Below are positions 42,825 through 52,566 of a DNA stretch of 64,000 bases, piece by piece; the first letter of the stretch is position 1, and the number at the start of each line of letters is the position of its first letter. Both the position numbers and the translations under genes were made by a program. The notes under the pieces are model-generated. The model made no database searches. It was not told where the DNA came from and was given only the letters and a program-made list of their open reading frames with translations. The stretch lies in assembly GCF_021044425.1 (NCBI RefSeq), contig NZ_JAJNEC010000005.1, positions 558,001 through 622,000 on the forward strand, in the 5' to 3' direction. Source of the stretch: Niabella pedocola. GTDB taxonomy: Bacteria > Bacteroidota > Bacteroidia > Chitinophagales > Chitinophagaceae.

Positions 42825-43548
42825 TCGGTTAGAAAATTTTATTCAAAAGCATAAAGCCTCCTTTGACGACCAGGAGCCCTCTGCGGCTCTATGGAAACGT
42901 CTGGAAAAAAAAATACAGGACCAGCAGGGGCAGCAACCGGCATTGGCCGAGAGACCCTCCGGTGCCAAAGTGGTTAAGATCAACTGGTGGAAATGGGCCG
43001 CCGCGGCCATGATCGTGATCACGGCCGGTGTTTTAAGCAAACCATACTGGAAGCCAGGTGCTTCCGATCCTACCCCCGCCCTGCATGCTTACCGCGATTC
43101 CGGAAGCCGGCATCACGGCTCCGGCGACAGCAACGAAAATGCAGCCGATGACAACGGACTTGTTTATAAAGATAAACAAACCCCGCACACCCCTGAAAAG
43201 AGTGGTTCGCCGAAAGATCCGCTCCACTCGGAAGACGTGCAAGCCGGCAGTGAAGTAAAAGAAGAGCTCTTTCATTATACCCGTTTAATCGAGATCAAAC
43301 AAAAAGAAATTGCTACGTTAAAAAACAATTACCCTGAATTATTTGAACAGTTTTCAAAAGATCTTACCACACTCGACAATTCCTTTGCAACACTGAAACA
43401 CAAGTATGATGAAGGTTTAAACAGTGAGCAGTTACTGGGCGCGATGATCGAAAACCTGAAGTTGCAAACCGAATTGCTGAACCGCCAGCTGGAGATCACC
43501 AAGAAACTTAAACAACAAAAAAATGAACCGACGTATAAAAATATTTAG
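42817..43548 (+). CDS. Putative anti-sigma factor, single membrane helix
   Basis: This 243-residue protein has a cytoplasmic N-terminus (MDNRLENFIQKHKASFDDQEPSAALWKRLEKKI), one membrane helix (residues about 57-73) and a periplasmic part with a coiled-coil (residues about 145-240, rich in K, E, Q). Topology and coupling to the sigma gene suggest it holds the sigma factor inactive at the membrane, which is inference. ATG 42817 is chosen; ATGs at 42805 and 42811 are also in frame. Confidence 0.75.
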   Translation: MDNRLENFIQKHKASFDDQEPSAALWKRLEKKIQDQQGQQPALAERPSGAKVVKINWWKWAAAAMIVITAGVLSKPYWKPGASDPTPALHAYRDSGSRHHGSGDSNENAADDNGLVYKDKQTPHTPEKSGSPKDPLHSEDVQAGSEVKEELFHYTRLIEIKQKEIATLKNNYPELFEQFSKDLTTLDNSFATLKHKYDEGLNSEQLLGAMIENLKLQTELLNRQLEITKKLKQQKNEPTYKNI

Positions 43549-44422
43549 TCTCCTTTTCCTGCTTTTGGCGGTTTACAGCAGTACCCGGGCCGAAAACAAC
43601 GAATGGGATGCGGAAAAACGGAAATCCATTTCACGGTCGTATCCTTTAACCGACCATTCCCGGGTTGCCATTAAAAACTCTTTTGGAAATGTAACCGTTT
43701 CCAGCTGGAATAAAAATGAGGTTAAGGTGGATGTAACGATTACGGTAAAAGCATCCAGCGACCAGATAGCGGCAGACATCCTGGATGCTATCTCCATCGA
43801 AGAAAGCGGTGGAACCAATATTTCCTTTGAAACAAAGATCCGCTCCAAAAGTAACGGGGGCCGTGGTAAAAGCTCATCAATGCAGATTGATTACATGGTG
43901 TACCTGCCGGCGGCGACCAACCTTAAGGTTACCAACTCTTTTGGGAATACGCATATTCCTGACCGCACGGGCAGCACCGAGCTTTCCCAATCGTATGGCA
44001 ACCTTACCACGGGCAATCTGGCTAATATCGACCGGCTGTCGGTTGAATTTGGGAAACTGATCGCCAAGGAGCTGGAAAACACAAAGGTATTTGTAAAGTT
44101 TTCGCAGGTTGATATCGACCGGCTCTCGGGTAATTTCGATGGTAATTTCCAGTTTTGCACCCGTCCAGCCATCGGGCTTACGCTTGCTGTGCAGCGCGTG
44201 AAGATTGAATCAAAATATTCTGATCTTACCTTAACCCTTCCGAAGTCTTTTGAAGCTAATGTGGACATCACCACCAATTTTGGCCGTTTAACCAACAACA
44301 GCGACCTGAAGCTAACGGATAAGGACGGTAGCAGGATGACTGAAACCCGGTATTCAACTTCTTCAAGGACCGACCGGAAGATCTCGATCCGGAGCGAATT
44401 TGGCAAGATCCAGCTTAAATAG
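43523..44422 (+). CDS. DUF4097-like secreted adhesin-type protein
   Basis: This 299-residue protein has a signal peptide (to about residue 23) and then a beta-solenoid-like succession of strands: NSFGNVTVSSW, NSFGNTHIPDRTGST, QSYGNLTTGNLAN, EFGKLIAKELENTK and TNFGRLTNNSDLKL, a pattern of FGN/FGK repeats typical of DUF4097 putative adhesins. It overlaps the anti-sigma gene by 26 bp, so it is the third gene of the sigma operon. It probably faces the periplasm and may link envelope state to the sigma factor. Confidence 0.8.
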   Translation: MNRRIKIFSLLFLLLAVYSSTRAENNEWDAEKRKSISRSYPLTDHSRVAIKNSFGNVTVSSWNKNEVKVDVTITVKASSDQIAADILDAISIEESGGTNISFETKIRSKSNGGRGKSSSMQIDYMVYLPAATNLKVTNSFGNTHIPDRTGSTELSQSYGNLTTGNLANIDRLSVEFGKLIAKELENTKVFVKFSQVDIDRLSGNFDGNFQFCTRPAIGLTLAVQRVKIESKYSDLTLTLPKSFEANVDITTNFGRLTNNSDLKLTDKDGSRMTETRYSTSSRTDRKISIRSEFGKIQLK

Positions 44423-44466
44423 AAACGCCTTTTATTTCAGATCCTGGTAGCAGGTTAGCGGAAAAG

Positions 44467-44490
44467 AAAAAAGGCCATTGGATGATGGCC
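44467..44490 (-). terminator. Terminator of response regulator operon
   Basis: GGCCAT at 44473-44478 and ATGGCC at 44485-44490 form a short stem. On the minus strand it is followed by a run of six T residues (complement of 44467-44472). It lies about 50 bp after the response regulator stop. Confidence 0.7.
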
Positions 44491-44540
44491 TCCTGGGGTG
44501 TAGTAGTTACATAAAGGTATTTTCCATTATCCGGTTATTC

Positions 44541-45161
44541 TCATTTAAGATGTTTATAATAAAATGATATGGCTTCTCCCAGTGAAGCCACATGCAATTT
44601 CTCGTAAATTCTTCTAGTATAGGTTCCAACGGTGTTAAAGGTAATCTGCAGCTTTTCCGCGATCATTTTATAACTCAGCCCGTCTGCCAGCAGTTGCAAT
44701 ACCTCAGCTTCCCGTTCGCTTAATGAGGAAGCAACTACCGGCGGTTTAAAATAATCCAGCACCTTTAGCGCAATTCCGGGGTTCATTACTGCTCCACCTT
44801 GATGAACATCATGAATGGCTTGCAGTAATTTCTGAGAAGAATCGTTTTTCAATACGTACCCGCTGGCGCCGTTGCGGATACTGGTAAAAATCTTCTCACT
44901 GTCATCAAAGACCGTCTGCATAAGTACTTTGATCCCGGGACGTGTTGTTTTGATTGTTTTTAAGCCCTCAAGTCCATTTACCTCTGGCATATTGATATCC
45001 ATCAGTACTACATCAGGCTGGGTGTTGTCCATGTCTGCAACGGCATCTTTACAATTCTCTGCCTCACCAACATACTCCAGATCGTCTGTTAGTTGAATCA
45101 GGTTCTTGAGACTGTCTCTCCTGGCTATATTATCATCATATATAAAAACCCTGATTGGCAT
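44541..45161 (-). CDS. LuxR/NarL-type response regulator
   Basis: This 206-residue regulator has a receiver domain (residues 3-120) with the phosphoacceptor Asp55 in VVLMDINMPEVNG, and a C-terminal LuxR helix-turn-helix (LSEREAEVLQLLADGLSYKMIAEKLQITFNTVGTYTRRIYEKL, about 145-190). It is cotranscribed with the large sensor kinase upstream (26 bp gap), which is its likely partner. Targets are unknown. Confidence 0.93.
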   Translation of the reverse strand: MPIRVFIYDDNIARRDSLKNLIQLTDDLEYVGEAENCKDAVADMDNTQPDVVLMDINMPEVNGLEGLKTIKTTRPGIKVLMQTVFDDSEKIFTSIRNGASGYVLKNDSSQKLLQAIHDVHQGGAVMNPGIALKVLDYFKPPVVASSLSEREAEVLQLLADGLSYKMIAEKLQITFNTVGTYTRRIYEKLHVASLGEAISFYYKHLK

Positions 45162-45187
45162 TGCTCACGCAAAGATAGAAGAGTTGG

Positions 45188-48130
45188 CTAAATGCCTTTG
45201 TCACGAATATTAGTGACAGGGATTTCCACGCTGATTTTGGTTCCTTTTTGAGGAAAACTGGCGATCTGAAAAACGCCGCCCAGTTCTTCGGTCCTTTTTT
45301 TCATATTCCGCAGCCCGTTTCCGGTTAATTTGGTATCCTCCTGGAAACCAACCCCGTTGTCTACCACTTCAATCCGGAGCCGGTCATTTTTGGCATATAC
45401 CCGGATTGACACGAGGGTTGCCTTGCTATATTTCACAATATTATTTACCGCTTCCTTTATGATGAGCACCACGTTCTTCCGGGCGGTGATATGCTGTACG
45501 ATATCATTGATTGCCGGGGCAATATGAATCTGATAATGGATCTCCCTGCTTCCCAACACCTCGCTTACGAAGTTTTTGATACGACTGTCTACGGTAAGCA
45601 TATTTTGCTTATCGGTGCGCATACTCCAGATAATATCCCCGATATCCTCCAGGATCTTGGAGGAATTGACAGAGATCTGCTCCAACAGGTACTTTGCTTT
45701 GGAAACATCCCGTTCCATCATATTAACAGCTACGTCGCTGTACACCTTCAGGCTGCTCAATGTGGAACCAATATCATCGTGCAGGTCTTCCGTGATCCGG
45801 TTGCGTTCCATATCGATCCGCTTTTTTTGCGCATATTTTCTTTTTTGTTTCAGTGTTTTTAACCGGTTCACGCCCAGGAAAATGATACCGGTTACCAGGG
45901 AGGCCATTACTACTATAAACCAGGCGCTCCGGTAAAAAGGCACCCGGATATTGAAATACAGGGTCCGCACATGCTGGCTCATCAGTCCGTTGATGTTTAC
46001 AGCTCTTACCTTAAGTATATGACGCCCCGGCTCCAGGCTCAGGTTCAGGGTATTTCCCACAATTTCCGGCATTGTTGTATCCTGGTTGAGCGAATACACA
46101 AAGTGATCAAAATATCCTGAAAGATTTACGCCCGAAAAAGTAAGTGTAATGGTTCGGTCATCACTGGGAAGATCATAAGATGCGGAAACCGGCAGTTGTT
46201 TCTGATTCACCCGGATATCCGTAAGGTATGTTTTGATATCAAACCGGGGGATGCTGATATTTGCCGGAAAGATGGCGATACCGCCTTCTGCGGCCAGGTA
46301 AATGGAATCATTCCGATAGGCGATATCCGTAATTACATTATTGGAAACACCCTCTTCATGATTCAGGTTGGTAATGGTATAACTGAACCGTCCCTGATCG
46401 ATGCTATAATTGATATAGGCCGCGCCACGCCGGGTGGTAGCCCACAATAACCCGGGTTTATCAGTACTCTGAAGCTTTACTACCGAAAAATTCAGGAACC
46501 GCGGATCGGACACCTGATATACGATCTGCGTATCCTTGATAACAAAGAGGCCGTTATTCATGGTTGCAACCCATATCATGCCATCGGGAGTTGCCACTGT
46601 AGACAATATCCGGGAACCTCTGAGCGGCGTTTCACTACCGATCTCCGACAAGGTATTTAAGGTATAATGATACCTGAAGAGCCCTTGTGTGGTTCCCAGA
46701 TAGATGTATTTACCCTGTGCGGCCATGTTTGAAACGCGCAGCAGTGGTATATTCAGCCGCGTGGCCCGCTCCGTTATCGTATTGATCTTATATAAGCCTC
46801 CTTTGGGGTCCACGCCGGAAACAATAATAATACTATCGTTGTAAACAGTTCCTTTTTTCAACTGTCGGATCGTTTCCGATGTTTCCAGCCGCACGAGCCG
46901 GTTGTAGTCGACAAAACAGCCCCATTCAGACAGTACAAACGTTTTCTTTTGGGATCTCAGCAGTCCCACAATACGCGTGGTGTTACCTTTTTCATTGATA
47001 CTGCGGATGCGTACCGGGCCATTCCGGGGCTTTTCAATAATGTCTCCATAATTGTTTCCCCCATATATGGTTCCGTCCTTGTCTACGCAAACAGATCTGA
47101 AATTATTTCTTGTTGGAGGAGGAGGCAATGGCCGGAGGATATTCAGCGAGCCTTTTCTGAAAAGCAGCAGGCCCTTATCCATGGTCGACACCCAGATATC
47201 CCCGTTCTTATCTCTGAAAGAAGAGTTGGCAAAAAAATTGCCCGAGATCTTAAACTTCAGCGAATCCGTCAGATAATCAAACACGTAGATGGCGCCTTTG
47301 GCGGTAGATACATTGATCTCATTGCCATTTTCCCGGATCATCAGCGGATTTTCATCAATCTCTTTTTCTACCACGTGGAGCGGATTTCCATGGCCCGATT
47401 TCTGTACAATATAGATCTTTTCAACGCCGCGCAACACATACAACTTGCTTTTCAGCTGGGTATTGATTTCATAAAACCGCATCTTCTCCTCTTTTTCAAA
47501 CAAGAGTACGCTATCCAGGTGGCCCTGGCTTTTCAGGTATGCGTAATACTGAAGCCCGTTTTTACTAAGACCTGAATACATCCAATTCGGTTTGCCATCC
47601 TGAAAAAAACGGTACGCCGTCCGGCCATCTGACTGCTGTAGTTTTCTATTTTTAAACACCAGCTCGCCGCCTGTATTGAAAAATACCACACCGCCTTCTT
47701 CGAGGCGCCTGCTCCATAGTACCAGTCGTACAAAATCCTTGCGAACATTTACATTTTTCAGAGGGTCAACAAAACGATCTGTAGCCTCATCATAATAAGA
47801 GGGCCCCTGTTTAAAGGTGTTGATCCAGATAGTGCCATCCTTTTCCTTAAGCACCTCCAGCACGTCCATATCCGGCACTCCCTCCGGCATGGCATACCGT
47901 TTAAAATACTTGCCGTCAAAACGGCAGACCCCATTGTCTGTAGCCACCCACAAAAAGCCTCTATCATCCTCAGCACAGGAGTACACCAAATTGCTCGCTA
48001 ACCCTTCATTTACGGTAAAGGCTTTTGCCATTCTCAGGTTTTGAGCAACAGCGGTTGTTGCAATCAGGCAAATCATCAATAAAAAAGCCCCAGCCCCAAC
48101 ATAACGGTTATAATTTTTCGCCATCCTCAT
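45188..48130 (-). CDS. Large Reg_prop sensor histidine kinase
   Basis: This 980-residue protein has a signal peptide, then a long periplasmic sensor of two-component-regulator propeller repeats (SCAEDDRGFLWVATDNGVCRFDG, DGTIWINTF and similar) followed by a Y_Y_Y domain (about 640-730), a membrane helix (about 735-757), and a HisKA_3 segment with His784 in ITEDLHDDIGSTLSS and a HATPase (DNGVGFQEDTKLTGNGLRNMKKR). It differs from hybrid (HTCS) regulators in lacking fused receiver and AraC domains; the regulator is separate. The ligand is unknown, though glycans are common in this family. Confidence 0.93.
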   Translation of the reverse strand: MRMAKNYNRYVGAGAFLLMICLIATTAVAQNLRMAKAFTVNEGLASNLVYSCAEDDRGFLWVATDNGVCRFDGKYFKRYAMPEGVPDMDVLEVLKEKDGTIWINTFKQGPSYYDEATDRFVDPLKNVNVRKDFVRLVLWSRRLEEGGVVFFNTGGELVFKNRKLQQSDGRTAYRFFQDGKPNWMYSGLSKNGLQYYAYLKSQGHLDSVLLFEKEEKMRFYEINTQLKSKLYVLRGVEKIYIVQKSGHGNPLHVVEKEIDENPLMIRENGNEINVSTAKGAIYVFDYLTDSLKFKISGNFFANSSFRDKNGDIWVSTMDKGLLLFRKGSLNILRPLPPPPTRNNFRSVCVDKDGTIYGGNNYGDIIEKPRNGPVRIRSINEKGNTTRIVGLLRSQKKTFVLSEWGCFVDYNRLVRLETSETIRQLKKGTVYNDSIIIVSGVDPKGGLYKINTITERATRLNIPLLRVSNMAAQGKYIYLGTTQGLFRYHYTLNTLSEIGSETPLRGSRILSTVATPDGMIWVATMNNGLFVIKDTQIVYQVSDPRFLNFSVVKLQSTDKPGLLWATTRRGAAYINYSIDQGRFSYTITNLNHEEGVSNNVITDIAYRNDSIYLAAEGGIAIFPANISIPRFDIKTYLTDIRVNQKQLPVSASYDLPSDDRTITLTFSGVNLSGYFDHFVYSLNQDTTMPEIVGNTLNLSLEPGRHILKVRAVNINGLMSQHVRTLYFNIRVPFYRSAWFIVVMASLVTGIIFLGVNRLKTLKQKRKYAQKKRIDMERNRITEDLHDDIGSTLSSLKVYSDVAVNMMERDVSKAKYLLEQISVNSSKILEDIGDIIWSMRTDKQNMLTVDSRIKNFVSEVLGSREIHYQIHIAPAINDIVQHITARKNVVLIIKEAVNNIVKYSKATLVSIRVYAKNDRLRIEVVDNGVGFQEDTKLTGNGLRNMKKRTEELGGVFQIASFPQKGTKISVEIPVTNIRDKGI

Positions 48131-48169
48131 AGCGGACTTCCGGGTTTATTTTGAATCTGCATGACCAAA

Positions 48170-48177
48170 CAAAAATA
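48170..48177 (-). promoter_or_regulatory. Possible -7 box of Reg_prop kinase
   Basis: TATTTTTG on the minus strand matches TAnnTTTG. It lies about 40 bp upstream of the kinase start. A TTG is 16 bp further upstream, a little closer than usual. Confidence 0.35.
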
Positions 48178-48328
48178 TACATTTTTAATACATCAATCTG
48201 CCGGCAGGAGCTACCGGGCTCATGAATACCGGACCGGCCGGAACCGCTGGCATGCGCCGCTGATGCCAAACTTTACCAAATTAAAAGTCATACCGCCGCA
48301 GGATTTTTACCGGGTGGGCATACGCATT

Positions 48329-48360
48329 AAAAAAGGATGTTCCTTGCGGTAACATCCTTT
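48329..48360 (-). terminator. Terminator of ribonucleotide reductase gene
   Basis: AAAGGATGTT at 48332-48341 and AACATCCTTT at 48351-48360 form a 10-bp stem with a 9-base loop. On the minus strand the stem ends in a run of six T residues. Confidence 0.8.
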
Positions 48361-48379
48361 ATCTATTGATTACTGGTTC

Positions 48380-51300
48380 CTAGCTGCATCCAAGGCTGTT
48401 GCCGCAATTCAGGCATTTATAACAGGTTCCGCTGCGAATGGTAATATGCCCGCATACATTACAGGCGGGCGCATCGCCCTGCATATTTTTTGCCGCTGCA
48501 TTTACCGCATCGAGCCCGGCCTCATATTTAAAACTGACTGTACCTGTAGCCGGCTGGGGGGCCGTTTTACCCACCACCCGTACTTCACTCAGTTCCGGTT
48601 TCCGTTCCCCAATAGTGGGCGTTTCCAATTCCCAGTCTTCGTCGGCGCCGGGTTTATTCGTTCCGTCCAGAACATGCACCAGGTCTGCACGTCCAAGATA
48701 TTCATAGGCCAGCGCCCGGAACATAAAATCAATAATCGACGTGGTTGATTTTATATTGGGGTGTTGCACCATTCCGGATGGTTCAAACCTGGTGAACACA
48801 AATTTTTCTACAAATTCCTCCAGGGGTACTCCGTATTGTAACCCTATGGAAACGGCAATGGCAAAGCAGTTGAGCATACTGCGCATGGTAGCACCTTCCT
48901 TTGCCATATCGATAAAGATCTCACCCAGGGTACCGTCTCCATATTCGCCGGTACGCAAAAAGAGTGTTTGCCCGTTGATCTTTGCTTTTTGCGTAAACCC
49001 TCTTCGTTTTGCCGGAAGCGATCGGCGCTCCACAATCATTGCTAACTGGCGTTTCAGCGAAGTATCTGCGCTATCCTGTACACGACGATTCACTTCTTCA
49101 AGCAATTCATCAATGGTTAATTTACCCAGGTCGATGATCGCCGCTTCCTGCGATGCTTCTTCGGTGGTTTCCTGCTCTTCTTCTGTTTTTGATTTGGTAT
49201 CGGCCTTATTGCTCAGCGGCTGGCTTAGTTTAGAACCGTCCCGATACAGGGCGCAGGCCTTCAAGCCCAGTTCCCAGCTCAGTTTGTACGCATCTTCAAT
49301 TTCCACAACGGCCGCTTCATTCGGCAGGTTAATGGTTTTACTGATGGCACCGCTCAGGAAGGGTTGTGCCGCAGCCATCATGCGTATATGCCCGTGTGCA
49401 TGAATGTAACGTTGTCCGGAAGGGCCGCATTTATTGGCACAGTCAAAAATGGGTAAATGGGCATCCTGCAAATGCGGGGCGCCTTCCACCGTCATCGTAC
49501 CACATACATAGATATTGGCCGCCTCTATTTCCTTTTCCGTAAAGCCCAGTGCTTCGAGCATATTCCAGCTGAAATCATTGTACTCCTCCGGTTTAAAGCC
49601 CAGGCGCTGCAGGCAGGCCTCTCCCAGTGTAAATATGTTAAACGCAAACCGGATCTCAAAAGCCGTAACCATTGCGGCATCGAGCTGCTGTATTTCCGCA
49701 GCGGTGAATCCTTTTGCCGCAAGCGTTTCATTGTTGATATAAGGTGCTCCTTTTAAAGTAGCATGGCCTTTTGCGTAGTTTACAATTTCCTGTATCTCCG
49801 TTTCTGTATATTTTAATGTGCGCAAGGCCTGGGGCACGCTCTGGTTAATGATCTTAAAATACCCGCCACCACTGAGTTTTTTAAACTTAACCAGTGCAAA
49901 ATCCGGTTCCACACCCGTAGTATCGCAATCCATTACCAGTCCGATGGTACCCGTGGGGGCAATAACCGTTGTTTGCGCATTGCGATAACCATGCTGCCCT
50001 CCCAGCTGTACGGCCGTATCCCAGGCCCTGGTAGCTGCTTTTAAGAGATATTCCGGACAATGGGCGGCGCGAATCCCCTGCGGTTTGATCTGCAATCCTT
50101 CATAGGCATCCTCTGCGTCATAAGCGGCCGCACGGTGATTGCGCATCACCCGCAGCATATGCTCTTTATTCTCGGCATACCGGGGGAATGCGCCCAGGTT
50201 GCCCGCCATTTCTGCGGACGTGGAATAGGCCACACCCGTCATGATCGCTGTAATAGCACCCGCTATTCCGCGGGCAGCGTCGCTGTCATAAGGGATGCCA
50301 CTCACCATCAGCATCGATCCGATATTGGCGTAGCCCAATCCCAGGGTACGGTAATCATAACTCAGCTGTGCTACTTCTTTTGAAGGAAATTGTGCCATCA
50401 GCATCGATATTTCCAGTACTACCGTCCACAAGCGGCAGGTATATTCAAACCCCGAAACATCAAACAGGTTTTGCTGCTCGTTGAAAAATTTACGCAGGTT
50501 CACGCTGGCCAGGTTACAGGCCGTATTGTCGAGGAACATGTATTCGCTGCAGGGATTGCTGGCGCGGATGGACCCGCCTTCCGGGCAGGTATGCCATTCG
50601 TTAATGGTGGTATCATATTGTGTTCCGGGATCCGCACAACGCCAGGCCGCATAATTGATCTGGTTCCATAGGTCTTTTGCTTTCACCGTGCGCATGGTTT
50701 TGCCCGTGCTTCTCGCCTTTAATTCCCAATCACCATCTGCCGCCAGAGCCTTAAAAAAAGCATTTGGGATCCGTACCGAATTATTGCTGTTTTGTCCGCT
50801 TACAGTTCTGTACGCTTCTCCTTCATAATCGCTGGAATAGCCTGCGGCGATCAATGCGGCTACCTTTTTTTCCTCTTCCACCTTCCAGTTTACAAATTCC
50901 ACGATCTCGGGATGATCCAGGTCCAGGCAAACCATTTTTGCAGCCCGCCTGGTTGTTCCGCCGCTTTTAATGGCACCTGCTGCACGGTCGCCGATCTTTA
51001 AAAAACTCATCAGCCCGCTGGAAGTACCACCACCGCTTAACTTTTCGCCCTCCCCGCGGATACTGCTGAAATTGGTGCCCACGCCGCTGCCATATTTAAA
51101 GATACGGGCCTCACGCACCCAAAGATCCATCAAGCCTCCGTCATTCACCAGATCATCTTCCACACTCAATATAAAACAGGCATGCGGCTGAGGCCGCTCA
51201 TATGCCGATGTAGATTTTTTTAATTGCCCGTCCTTTTGATCTACGTAGTAATGCCCCTGGGGCTTACCTGTAATTCCATATACTTCATGCAGCCCGGTAT

Positions 51301-51721
51301 TGAACCATTGGGGGCTGTTGGGTGCGCAGGACTGGTTCAGGATAGAATACACCAGTTCATCATAGAAGACCTGTGCATCTCCGTTTGAAGCAAAATAGTT
51401 ATACCGCTCGCCCCACATACGCCAGCAATGCGCCAACCGGTGCGCCACCTGTTTTACGCTGGTTTCACGCCCCAGGCTGCCGTCCGGTTGCGGAACACCT
51501 GCCTTTCGAAAATATTTCTGGGCCAGTATATCGGTTGCAATCTGGCTCCATTGCCGGGGAACCTCCACATCATCCAGCTGAAATACCACTTCCCCCGTAG
51601 GATTCTTAATTACAGAGCTCCGATAATCATATTGGAACATGTCGAAAGGGCTTATTCCATCCTGAGTGAATTTCCGGGTAAAACTCAGGCCTTTCCGGTT
51701 TTGCTTTTTCGTTGGCGCCAT
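48380..51721 (-). CDS. nrdJ: Adenosylcobalamin-dependent ribonucleotide reductase (class II)
   Basis: This 1113-residue protein makes deoxyribonucleotides using a radical generated from B12 coenzyme. It shows the NrdJ core: CAPNSPQWFNTGLHEVYGI, RAAGAIKSGGTTRRAAKM, the NPCSEYMFLDNTACNLASVNLRKF catalytic loop, and TTVIAPTGTIGLVMDCDTTGVEPDFALVKFKKL. The C-terminal end (CNVCGHITIRSGTCYKCLNCGNSLGCS) is the Cys-rich tail. Unlike class Ia it needs no oxygen. No nrdAB genes are in the window. A perfect DnaA-box-like 9-mer lies upstream at 51816-51824. Confidence 0.96.
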   Translation of the reverse strand: MAPTKKQNRKGLSFTRKFTQDGISPFDMFQYDYRSSVIKNPTGEVVFQLDDVEVPRQWSQIATDILAQKYFRKAGVPQPDGSLGRETSVKQVAHRLAHCWRMWGERYNYFASNGDAQVFYDELVYSILNQSCAPNSPQWFNTGLHEVYGITGKPQGHYYVDQKDGQLKKSTSAYERPQPHACFILSVEDDLVNDGGLMDLWVREARIFKYGSGVGTNFSSIRGEGEKLSGGGTSSGLMSFLKIGDRAAGAIKSGGTTRRAAKMVCLDLDHPEIVEFVNWKVEEEKKVAALIAAGYSSDYEGEAYRTVSGQNSNNSVRIPNAFFKALAADGDWELKARSTGKTMRTVKAKDLWNQINYAAWRCADPGTQYDTTINEWHTCPEGGSIRASNPCSEYMFLDNTACNLASVNLRKFFNEQQNLFDVSGFEYTCRLWTVVLEISMLMAQFPSKEVAQLSYDYRTLGLGYANIGSMLMVSGIPYDSDAARGIAGAITAIMTGVAYSTSAEMAGNLGAFPRYAENKEHMLRVMRNHRAAAYDAEDAYEGLQIKPQGIRAAHCPEYLLKAATRAWDTAVQLGGQHGYRNAQTTVIAPTGTIGLVMDCDTTGVEPDFALVKFKKLSGGGYFKIINQSVPQALRTLKYTETEIQEIVNYAKGHATLKGAPYINNETLAAKGFTAAEIQQLDAAMVTAFEIRFAFNIFTLGEACLQRLGFKPEEYNDFSWNMLEALGFTEKEIEAANIYVCGTMTVEGAPHLQDAHLPIFDCANKCGPSGQRYIHAHGHIRMMAAAQPFLSGAISKTINLPNEAAVVEIEDAYKLSWELGLKACALYRDGSKLSQPLSNKADTKSKTEEEQETTEEASQEAAIIDLGKLTIDELLEEVNRRVQDSADTSLKRQLAMIVERRSLPAKRRGFTQKAKINGQTLFLRTGEYGDGTLGEIFIDMAKEGATMRSMLNCFAIAVSIGLQYGVPLEEFVEKFVFTRFEPSGMVQHPNIKSTTSIIDFMFRALAYEYLGRADLVHVLDGTNKPGADEDWELETPTIGERKPELSEVRVVGKTAPQPATGTVSFKYEAGLDAVNAAAKNMQGDAPACNVCGHITIRSGTCYKCLNCGNSLGCS

Positions 51722-51984
51722 TTTATAAAAGTTTGGTTAAGGTTAAAAACATTGAAGCGTGAATAACGAATTTACTTTTACAAAACGGGGTTTCCCAGTG
51801 CTAAATATGCACAGTTGTGGATAAACCGATTTGGAAAACCTACAGATGGGAAGGGACGGACGTTTGGCCTCCCTGGGGATCGGCCACCCGCCTATAACCG
51901 GAGTAAGCAATAGATTTTTAAAGAAGCAGGAAGTCCTGGGAGGAAATAGCATTGAAGCAGGGCCCACGCCTGCGCCAACGTCTT

Positions 51985-52566
51985 TTAAAGCAATCCTTCA
52001 CGCAATTGATCCAGTTTCAGGTAGCCAATGCCAACCGGATCTTCGTTTATGCCTTCTTCTTTTGTAATGGTGAGCATAAACCGCTCTTTCTGATAAGCAG
52101 GCAGGATGTCTTCCACATTGAATACATCATCAACATCCACGCCGTACTTGTTGTCGATATGACTAACCGCCTTTGCTGCAGCATTATAATCTTTATAAAA
52201 AGCCGTCTGCTTTGCCCGTTGAACAGCAGCGCCCATGCTACCGGCTACGGTTATCAGCTTATGGTGATATTCCTCAAAGCTTCCCGGCAGGTACCCCCCG
52301 AGATTGATAAAAAATAATAGTTCGGGTTGTACGCTCCTGTGCGTCCGCTCCTCTATCCGGATCCGGTAATCATCAACGGCGGTTACTTCGCGCCAGGCGT
52401 CGATATGAATTTTCCCGTCGGCTTCCGGCCAAAAGTTTTGTATGTCCGGAATGATCGCTTCCAGCGTTTTCCCGATACAGAAAAAAACGTCATGCTGCTC
52501 CGTATGTCGCCCCTGGGGTGTACACCCCAGCAAAAGATAAAACAGTTTATATGAGTCCATGGTCAT
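51985..52566 (-). CDS. DUF1543 domain protein
   Basis: This 193-residue protein matches the DUF1543 pattern: KLFYLLLGCTPQGRHTEQHDVFFCIGKTLEAIIPDIQNFWPEADGKIHIDAWREV at the start, with two repeats of similar layout. No activity is known. It overlaps the end of the YyaL-type gene by 20 bp, so the two are cotranscribed. The start ATG is at 52566; a second ATG two codons later is also possible. Confidence 0.85.
   Translation of the reverse strand: MTMDSYKLFYLLLGCTPQGRHTEQHDVFFCIGKTLEAIIPDIQNFWPEADGKIHIDAWREVTAVDDYRIRIEERTHRSVQPELLFFINLGGYLPGSFEEYHHKLITVAGSMGAAVQRAKQTAFYKDYNAAAKAVSHIDNKYGVDVDDVFNVEDILPAYQKERFMLTITKEEGINEDPVGIGYLKLDQLREGLL

Noticed and set aside
46949..47575. 208-codon open frame on the + strand
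   Set aside because: It is antisense to the large sensor kinase gene and lacks any motif.
51722..51984. Possible cobalamin riboswitch before or after the B12-dependent reductase
   Set aside because: I looked for the conserved B12-box elements and found none; class II reductases are not normally under this control.
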